Source: Patescibacteria group bacterium
Lineage (GTDB): Bacteria; Patescibacteriota; Minisyncoccia; Phycocordibacterales; UBA6065
Assembly (NCBI GenBank): GCA_028866595.1
Contig: JAGWHV010000006.1
Location: 1-25,824 of the forward strand
Direction of reading: 5' to 3'
Length of the DNA stretch: 25,824 nt
Positions within the stretch are counted from its first letter, which is position 1; each line of letters opens with the position of its first letter. Below are positions 21,072 through 25,824 of this stretch, piece after piece. The notes beneath the pieces were generated by a model, which was given only the letters and a program-made list of their open reading frames with translations, searched no databases and was not told where the DNA came from. The position numbers and the translations under genes are program-made.

Positions 21072-21569
21072 ATGTCCTATGCCATATATACGACGCAGGG
21101 CTTCATACTCGGGAGCAGTCCCTCGGGCGAGGCTTCCAAGATATATTCGATATACACGGAGGATTTTGGCTTGATTCGGGCCAAGGCCCAAGGAGTCCGT
21201 CTCATCCGCTCGAAATTGCGCTATAATCTCGATGATTACGGATTCTGCGCGGTCTCTCTCGTTCGAGGCAAGGAAGTGTGGCGAGTCACGGCAGTCGAGC
21301 GCCTATCATCCGCGCCTAAGGGCGTCGATGACCTCGGCCGAGCTCGGGTTCTTAACCTCGTAAGGAGGCTTGTTCAAGGCGAAGAGCGTAACGACGCTCT
21401 CTTTGCCGCTCTTCTCATGCTCGAAGCGATGATCCCGACGAAAGAGACCGATGTCCTCGCGCGCGTCCTTTCCGCCCTCGGCTATCTCGACCTCGCCCTC
21501 CTCGCCGGCGCCTCCGAGAGAGAGACGATCTCTGTCATAAACAAGGCTCTCAAAGAGACTCAGCTCTAA
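21072..21569 (+). CDS. RecO-like DNA repair protein, short form
   Basis: The 165-residue product resembles the N-terminal OB-fold and first helical part of RecO, which helps load RecA on SSB-coated single-stranded DNA. Matching features are Tyr-Thr-Thr-Gln-Gly-Phe-Ile-Leu-Gly near the start, Gly-Glu-Ala-Ser-Lys-Ile-Tyr-Ser-Ile-Tyr-Thr-Glu-Asp-Phe-Gly-Leu-Ile, and the Ala-Lys-Ala-Gln-Gly-Val-Arg...Arg-Ser-Lys-Leu segment. Full RecO is about 240 residues; the zinc-finger and C-terminal helices appear missing. The stop is clean and the next gene has its own promoter just after, so this seems a short natural form rather than a broken gene. RecO assignment is fairly likely, not certain. Confidence 0.72.
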   Translation: MSYAIYTTQGFILGSSPSGEASKIYSIYTEDFGLIRAKAQGVRLIRSKLRYNLDDYGFCAVSLVRGKEVWRVTAVERLSSAPKGVDDLGRARVLNLVRRLVQGEERNDALFAALLMLEAMIPTKETDVLARVLSALGYLDLALLAGASERETISVINKALKETQL

Positions 21570-21578
21570 TGTTATACT
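21570..21578 (+). promoter_or_regulatory. Extended -10 promoter of the 640-residue surface protein (leaderless)
   Basis: TGT plus TATACT (21573-21578), six bases, ATG at 21585; located directly after the recO-like stop. Confidence 0.6.
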
Positions 21579-21584
21579 GGTGCC

Positions 21585-23507
21585 ATGTTCGAATCTGACA
21601 AGAAAGACCCCCTCGATCGCCTTCGCAAAGGCCTCTATTCGAGAACGACGGCCGATCAGGAAGCGCCGCGCCACAGCTTTCACGGCGAGCGCATAGACGT
21701 GCGCGATTCGTGGGATGAGCCCTCGGATACACCGGAAGAGAAGCCGACGATCAGCCCAGAGCGTCGCTACGGCTACAAGATACTTTTCATATGCTCGGCT
21801 CTCTTTCTTCTCGTGGCCATTGCGTACGCCGCGTACAACTTTTTTGGTGGCGGCAACTTTATCTCGGTGAATAACGTCGATATCCAAATATCCGGTCCGG
21901 CCCAGGCTGCCGGCGGCGGGACGTTGCCTCTCGACGTCTCCGTCATGAATAATAATCCGACAGGGATAGAGCTCGTCGATCTCGTCGTTCAGTTCCCGCA
22001 GGGAGCCAAGGATCCCGCCAATCCCTCGCAGGATCTCATCCGCTCGCGCTACTCCCTCGGCGATATCGCCGCCCACGCGGTCGCCCAACAGACGGTCTCT
22101 GCTATCCTCTACGGCCAGCAAGGCGATCAGGAGGACATGACATTCACCGCTGAATATCGCACCGCCAATTCGAACGCGATCTTCTACAAGGAAAAGACAT
22201 ATCACGTGACGATATCGTCGTCGCCCGTCATCGTCTCCATTGATTCTCTCGACAAGGTCACGAGCGGCGCGCCTTTCGACGCGACGGTGACAGTGACGTC
22301 GAATAGCACAGACACCATAAAGAACACTCTCCTCGAGATGACGTATCCATTCGGATTTTCCGTGACGTCCGCCGAGCCGTCGGCGACGGCTAACGGCGAT
22401 GTCTGGAACCTCGGCGACCTAGCTCCAGGAGCAAAGCGGACTATCACCCTTCACTCCGTGCTCACCGGCCAGGACAGCGAGAACCAGGTCATCCATGCGA
22501 CTGTCGGCGTCGAGAGCGCCTCCCAGCCGAATCAGATCGCTACGACGATCGTCACCCAAGACCATACCTTTACCATCGAGAAGCCGTTCCTCGGCCTTGA
22601 TCTCGCTTTGAACGGCGAACGGTCTGACCTCGCCGCCCAGGCGGGGAGGAGCGTCCAGGGCGACATCATCTGGACGAATAATAGCTCGAGCCAGATCACA
22701 AATGCGGTCATAACCGCAGAGCTTTCAGGGAACGCTCTCGATCCGAGCACGGTCTCTGTCGATAACGGCGGCTTCTATGACTCGCAAGCGAACACGATCA
22801 CCTGGCAAGCGAGCGGCGACTCGGACCTTGCTACCATCGCCCCGGGTGCGACTGGGCGCGTCAGCTTTACTGTCTCGTCTCTCGCGCCTTCGGTCAGCCA
22901 ATCGATATCCCAGCCGAACATATCGATCGCCGTCTCGGCTCAAGGCAATCGCATCGACGAGACGGGCGCGCCGCAGTCGGTCAATACGGCGGTGATCCGC
23001 TCGATCAAGCTCGCCTCGAATCTCGCTCTCGCCGCTCGGGATCTCTATTCGCAGGGGCCTTTCAAGAACAGCGGCCCTCTGCCGCCGAAAGCGAATCAAG
23101 CCACGACATATACGGTCGTCTGGACAGTGACGAACACTTCGAATACCATCACGGGAGCGCAAGTGACCGCCTCCTTGCCGCCATATGTAGAATGGACAGG
23201 AGAGGTGAGCCCCTCGGATGCCGCTATCAGCTATTCGACGACGACAGGCGTGGTGACATGGGTGGTCGGCGACGTGCCCGCCAATGCCGGCTACGGCGAC
23301 GTATCCCCGGAGCAGGTCGCTTTCCAGATATCCTACACGCCATCGGCGAACCAAGTCGGCACGGCGCCTGATCTCGTCGGTCAGGCGACGATCACCGGCA
23401 ATGATGTCTTCACGGGCGCGGCGCTTCAGAATAGCGCTCAGAGCCTGTCGACGAGGATATCGACGGACTTGTTCTATCAGCCGGGCGACGAAATGGTCCA
23501 ACAGTAA
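21585..23507 (+). CDS. Large membrane-anchored surface protein with repeated Ig-like/DUF11-like domains
   Basis: The 640-residue product has a charged cytoplasmic N-terminus of about 64 residues, one transmembrane helix (about 65-86, Ile-Leu-Phe-Ile-Cys-Ser-Ala-Leu-Phe) and a long exterior part. The exterior reads as three to four beta-sandwich modules of about 120-140 residues. Each has a Thr-Val-x-Val-Thr-Asn-x-Ser or Val-x-Asn-Asn type strand followed by Leu-Gly-Asp-Leu/Ile-Ala-Pro-Gly-Ala or similar. This is the style of DUF11/CARDB-like repeats in adhesins and S-layer-associated proteins. No cysteine-based or LPXTG anchor is seen, so the helix is the only anchor. It probably contributes to the cell surface or to host contact, by inference. 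glyS follows one base after its stop, an odd pairing that suggests cotranscription. Confidence 0.75.
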   Translation: MFESDKKDPLDRLRKGLYSRTTADQEAPRHSFHGERIDVRDSWDEPSDTPEEKPTISPERRYGYKILFICSALFLLVAIAYAAYNFFGGGNFISVNNVDIQISGPAQAAGGGTLPLDVSVMNNNPTGIELVDLVVQFPQGAKDPANPSQDLIRSRYSLGDIAAHAVAQQTVSAILYGQQGDQEDMTFTAEYRTANSNAIFYKEKTYHVTISSSPVIVSIDSLDKVTSGAPFDATVTVTSNSTDTIKNTLLEMTYPFGFSVTSAEPSATANGDVWNLGDLAPGAKRTITLHSVLTGQDSENQVIHATVGVESASQPNQIATTIVTQDHTFTIEKPFLGLDLALNGERSDLAAQAGRSVQGDIIWTNNSSSQITNAVITAELSGNALDPSTVSVDNGGFYDSQANTITWQASGDSDLATIAPGATGRVSFTVSSLAPSVSQSISQPNISIAVSAQGNRIDETGAPQSVNTAVIRSIKLASNLALAARDLYSQGPFKNSGPLPPKANQATTYTVVWTVTNTSNTITGAQVTASLPPYVEWTGEVSPSDAAISYSTTTGVVTWVVGDVPANAGYGDVSPEQVAFQISYTPSANQVGTAPDLVGQATITGNDVFTGAALQNSAQSLSTRISTDLFYQPGDEMVQQ

Positions 23508-23508
23508 A

Positions 23509-24903
23509 ATGAAAACCCCAGAAAATAAAAAAGAAAAGAAAAAACAGCTGGCTTCCAAAGGAGACGCGAACGACGTGATGGAGAATCTCATCTCTCTGTG
23601 CAAAAGGCGCGGCTTCATATTCCAAGGCTCCGACATATACGGCGGCCTCGCCGGCACGTGGGACTACGGCCCGCTCGGCGTCGCCCTTAAAAATAACGTC
23701 AAGGACATCTGGTGGAAGCGCTTCGTCACTGATCGCGAAGACATGTACGGCATGGACGCCGCTATCCTCATGAACCAAGGCGTCTGGAAAGCGAGCGGCC
23801 ACGTCGGCGGCTTCTCCGACCCGCTCGTCGAGTGCCAGAAATGCAAGCGCCGCTTCCGTGCCGATCAACTCGAGCCGGAGAACCGCGAAAAGCAGGTTTG
23901 TCCCGAATGCGGCGGCAAGCTCGGTGCCGAGCGCCAGTTCAACATGATGTTCAAGACCCACGTCGGCGCCGCCGAGGACGAAGGTTCTGTCTCATACCTC
24001 CGGCCCGAGACCGCCCAGGGCATGTTCGTCAATTTCAAGAACGTCCTCGACACATTCCATCCAAAATTGCCGTTCGGCATGGCCCAGATCGGCAAAGCCT
24101 TCAGGAACGAGATCGCGCCGCGGGACTTCCTTTTCCGTGCCCGCGAGTTCGAGCAGATGGAGATCGAATATTTCGTCGATCCGAAAGATTGGAAAAAATC
24201 GTTCGAGCATTTCATAGGCGAGATTCGCGGATTTGCCGAAGATGTCGGCCTGCCGTCTGCCAAAGTCCACGAGCATGAGATCGCTCCGGCCGACCTCGCT
24301 CATTATTCCCGGCGCACCATAGATTTCGAATTCGACTGGCCGTTTGGCAGGAAGGAGCTCTATGGTCTGGCCTATCGCACTGATTTCGACCTCAAAGCGC
24401 ATTCATCTGCGTCGGGCGTCGACCTTTCTTATTATGACGAAGAAGCCAAGACCCGTTTTGTGCCTCACGTCATCGAGCCGTCTCTCGGCGTCGATCGCAC
24501 CGTTCTCGCTATTCTCGCCGACGCCTACCGCGAGGACGAGCTCGGCGGCGAGAAGCGCGTCTTCCTCAAGCTCGCTCCGTCCGTTGCGCCGGTAAAGATC
24601 GCCGTTTTTCCTTTGCTCAAAAATAAAGACGCCCTCACAGCGAAGGCTCGCGAGATATACAAAGTCCTCTGCGCGGAATTCGCCCGCGGCTCGTCCGGCG
24701 TCGAATACGACGAGTCAGGCTCGATAGGCAAGCGCTACCGCCGCCAGGACGAGATCGGCACGCCTTTCTGCGTGACCGTCGATTTCGACACCATCGAAAA
24801 GCCGCACAATCCCGTGACCGTCCGCGACCGCGATACGGGCGCCCAGGAGTCGATTCCTCTCAAGGACCTCGTCTCTCTCCTCGCGCAAAAGCTGGGGAAA
24901 TAA
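23509..24903 (+). CDS. glyS: Glycyl-tRNA synthetase (single-chain, alpha2 type)
   Basis: The 464-residue class II synthetase charges tRNA-Gly. After a Lys-rich N-terminal tail comes motif 1 (Gly-Thr-Trp-Asp-Tyr-Gly-Pro-Leu-Gly). A zinc-ribbon-like insertion follows with Cys-x2-Cys and Cys-x2-Cys pairs (about 107-143). Motif 2 is Phe-Arg-Asn-Glu-Ile-Ala-Pro-Arg, with the Arg-Glu-Phe-Glu-Gln-Met-Glu-Ile-Glu-Tyr-Phe continuation. Motif 3 is Pro-Ser-Leu-Gly-Val-Asp-Arg. The C-terminal HGTP anticodon-binding domain begins near 365. This is the archaeal/eukaryotic-like alpha2 form, not the GlyQ/GlyS tetramer. The ATG at 23509 lies one base after the upstream stop; a Met at 23578 would remove only the Lys-rich tail and is an alternative start. 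Confidence 0.96.
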   Translation: MKTPENKKEKKKQLASKGDANDVMENLISLCKRRGFIFQGSDIYGGLAGTWDYGPLGVALKNNVKDIWWKRFVTDREDMYGMDAAILMNQGVWKASGHVGGFSDPLVECQKCKRRFRADQLEPENREKQVCPECGGKLGAERQFNMMFKTHVGAAEDEGSVSYLRPETAQGMFVNFKNVLDTFHPKLPFGMAQIGKAFRNEIAPRDFLFRAREFEQMEIEYFVDPKDWKKSFEHFIGEIRGFAEDVGLPSAKVHEHEIAPADLAHYSRRTIDFEFDWPFGRKELYGLAYRTDFDLKAHSSASGVDLSYYDEEAKTRFVPHVIEPSLGVDRTVLAILADAYREDELGGEKRVFLKLAPSVAPVKIAVFPLLKNKDALTAKAREIYKVLCAEFARGSSGVEYDESGSIGKRYRRQDEIGTPFCVTVDFDTIEKPHNPVTVRDRDTGAQESIPLKDLVSLLAQKLGK

Positions 24904-24929
24904 AAAGCCGCTCGTGTGTGGCGAGCGGC
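24902..24929 (-). terminator. Terminator of the 206-residue gene, in a convergent gap
   Basis: On the minus strand a perfect 8-bp stem (24929-24922 with 24914-24907), 7-nt loop, then five T (complement of 24902-24906). The glyS TAA stop falls in this A-run; no T-run on the plus side. Confidence 0.8.
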
Positions 24930-24946
24930 CGTGGTCTGAAAATCGC

Positions 24947-25567
24947 TTAGACGTTTTCCAACAGCGCTTCTTCATCCTCGAGGCCAAGGCGCTGTTCGAT
25001 GTACGTTTTGCCGATCCGGAGACCGACGAAGAAATACTCGACGTCTCCGCGGTTGTAGCCGAATTCCAGCCTGCCGTTTTTCGAGATGTACTCCGCGGTG
25101 ATGAAGTTAGCGACGGTGTCGGTATCGTATTGGTCGATCAGGTCGACCTCAACGAAGGCCCCTGGCGGGTAGTACATGCCGATCGAATCGTCGAATGTCA
25201 CTGCCCATACGGGGTTCAGGTTGCACCCGTACTTGTCCGCCTCGATCGTGGCATTGTCGCCGCGCACCTTGATCTCGAACGCTAAGTCCTTGAGCTTATG
25301 CTTTTCCGGCATGTACTTCTCCTGGAGGTCGACCCTCACATTCTTCATGTAAAATGTGGTTTCGCCTGTTGCGAGGCACAGGGGCGGTGACGATTCCCCC
25401 AGGAGTCGGCGGAACGCGTTCTGGAGTTTCGCTGGATTTCGCCGGAGGGCTTCGACCTCCGCTTGCGACAGCGTGCGGAGGACGGGAGAGAGCGCCTTGA
25501 CCATTTCGGCGGCAAGCGCGAGGGCGCTGCCGGCGCTGACATCTGACCGGACGGATGATTTACTCAT
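24947..25567 (-). CDS. Hypothetical 206-residue soluble protein with a structured mRNA leader
   Basis: I recognise no family. The first 55 residues are helical (Ala-Leu-Ala-Leu-Ala-Ala-Glu-Met-Val and Leu-Ser-Gln-Ala-Glu-Val-Glu-Ala-Leu-Arg-Arg). The rest is rich in Tyr, Asp and Val with alternating strands. It includes Thr-Thr-Phe-Tyr-Met-Lys, Ile-Gly-Met-Tyr-Tyr-Pro-Pro-Gly and a very acidic C-terminus (Leu-Glu-Asp-Glu-Glu-Ala-Leu-Leu-Glu). No signal, transmembrane segment or conserved catalytic motif is evident; it could be a phage-like or adaptor protein. I start at the ATG at 25567; a longer frame to 25630 passes through the leader hairpin. It has a consensus-like promoter and a terminator, so it is a monocistronic unit. 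Confidence 0.6.
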   Translation of the reverse strand: MSKSSVRSDVSAGSALALAAEMVKALSPVLRTLSQAEVEALRRNPAKLQNAFRRLLGESSPPLCLATGETTFYMKNVRVDLQEKYMPEKHKLKDLAFEIKVRGDNATIEADKYGCNLNPVWAVTFDDSIGMYYPPGAFVEVDLIDQYDTDTVANFITAEYISKNGRLEFGYNRGDVEYFFVGLRIGKTYIEQRLGLEDEEALLENV

Positions 25568-25607
25568 GACGAGTGGTATCCTTTTTGTTTTGGTTTTTAT
25601 GAACTGA

Positions 25608-25648
25608 CAGATGACGATTTTCCGACACATGTCGGATGTGGCATCTGC
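25608..25648 (-). promoter_or_regulatory. Structured 5' leader of the 206-residue gene
   Basis: The leader can fold into nested stems: an outer 6-bp pair CAGATG...CATCTG near its ends and an inner 5-bp pair (CCGAC with GTCGG around 25622-25635). Its length (about 75 nt from the predicted start to the ATG) is unusual in this window. It matches no riboswitch class I know; a regulatory role is inferred. Confidence 0.35.
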
Positions 25649-25655
25649 TTTGGGT

Positions 25656-25686
25656 GTATAAAAGCACGTATATAGTGCAAAGTCAA
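25656..25686 (-). promoter_or_regulatory. Promoter of the 206-residue gene
   Basis: On the minus strand TTGACT (25686-25681) with a T/A-rich -10 candidate 17-19 bases downstream (TTTTAT or TTATAC, 25663-25656). It faces away from the strong plus-strand promoter at 25698. Confidence 0.5.
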
Positions 25687-25697
25687 GTTTTTTGAAT

Positions 25698-25725
25698 TTG
25701 ACACAAACCTGGCTGGAGATACAAT
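25698..25725 (+). promoter_or_regulatory. Near-consensus promoter of a short right-edge transcript
   Basis: TTGACA (25698-25703, perfect), 16 bases, TACAAT (25720-25725). The predicted start near 25732 is only about 25 bases before a terminator palindrome. Confidence 0.6.
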
Positions 25726-25729
25726 ACTG

Positions 25730-25788
25730 ATGTTGATGAGGCTATATGACTGATGAAAAAGACCGCTCTGTACAGAGCGGTCTTTTTC
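25730..25788 (+). ncRNA. Possible tiny transcript (about 60 nt) ending in a palindromic terminator
   Basis: A strong promoter upstream and a palindrome at the end bracket a stretch with only a 7-codon frame (Met-Leu-Met-Arg-Leu-Tyr-Asp, 25730-25753). It could be a small RNA, a leader peptide, or an attenuated leader of a gene beyond the edge. A second frame (ATG at 25753) stays open to the window end but runs through the palindrome. Evidence is positional only. Confidence 0.3.
25755..25788. terminator. Perfect 34-bp palindrome, bidirectional terminator
   Basis: Arms 25755-25771 and 25772-25788 are exact reverse complements with A-run and T-run at the outer ends, giving a GC stem with U-tract on either strand. 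It can also stop a minus-strand gene entering from the right. Confidence 0.85.
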
Positions 25789-25824
25789 TTGTCCAAGACG
25801 GGATTTGATGAAAATTTCATCAGG

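Noticed and set aside
25753..25824. Frame from ATG 25753 open to the window edge
   Set aside because: It reads through the perfect palindrome with A- and T-runs, which is far better explained as a terminator; not enough sequence to support a gene.
1..25824. Search for tRNA genes, CRISPR arrays, transposases, integrases and toxin-antitoxin pairs
   Set aside because: No cloverleaf with a TTCGA-type arm, no regularly spaced repeats, and no DDE, HUH or recombinase motifs were recognised by eye; all space over 300 bases is coding.

Overview
The window looks like a chromosomal segment of a Candidate Phyla Radiation bacterium (Patescibacteria), most likely a Parcubacteria (Paceibacteria) lineage. 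The reasons are protein content and style rather than a marker search. Genes are very tightly packed and starts lack Shine-Dalgarno sequences. rplK stands without rplA, a DUF2914 membrane protein and a peptidoglycan-binding-domain protein are present, and there are many short uncharacterised proteins. TGA is used as a stop, which argues against the recoded Gracilibacteria/Absconditabacteria. The DNA is GC-rich with C-ending codons throughout. I saw no obvious compositional break, no transposase, no tRNA or rRNA gene and no CRISPR array.

Layout. Positions 1-2258 hold envelope proteins: a partial peptidoglycan-binding protein, a DUF2914 membrane protein, and a secreted or anchored protein followed by a terminator. 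Positions 2308-5801 hold a three-gene MacAB-like export operon (adaptor, ATPase, permease). A lone response regulator (minus) ends tail-to-tail with it. Positions 6272-7948 are folD plus a SIMPL-domain protein. Positions 8080-9266 are secE-nusG-rplK, closed by a terminator. A 91-residue unknown and a dCMP deaminase follow, then a convergent long ThyX-like gene and a 73-residue unknown (both minus). Positions 11957-20318 form a dense plus-strand block: glyA, tmk, dut, argS, an unknown, a very long ileS and a 41-residue membrane microprotein. gmk (minus) is divergent from a short recO-like gene, which leads into a large Ig-like surface protein and glyS. The right edge carries an unknown minus-strand gene with a structured leader, divergent from a tiny transcription unit that ends in a 34-bp palindrome.

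How the genes fit together. dCMP deaminase, dUTPase, ThyX, thymidylate kinase, serine hydroxymethyltransferase and FolD together cover making dUMP, supplying and interconverting methylene-tetrahydrofolate, methylating dUMP and phosphorylating dTMP. Three aminoacyl-tRNA synthetases (Arg, Ile, Gly), NusG, L11 and SecE give a core-expression theme.

The strongest unusual signals are four. (1) An apparently intact histidine-phosphatase domain (about residues 512-708) is inserted inside isoleucyl-tRNA synthetase. (2) A 437-residue ThyX-like protein looks like two ThyX halves with the signature motif split between them. (3) A recurring promoter design places a -10 box, often extended, about six bases before the ATG, implying leaderless mRNAs; several of these boxes overlap the upstream stop codon. 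(4) The right edge has near-consensus divergent promoters driving a structured leader on one side and a roughly 60-nt transcript on the other.
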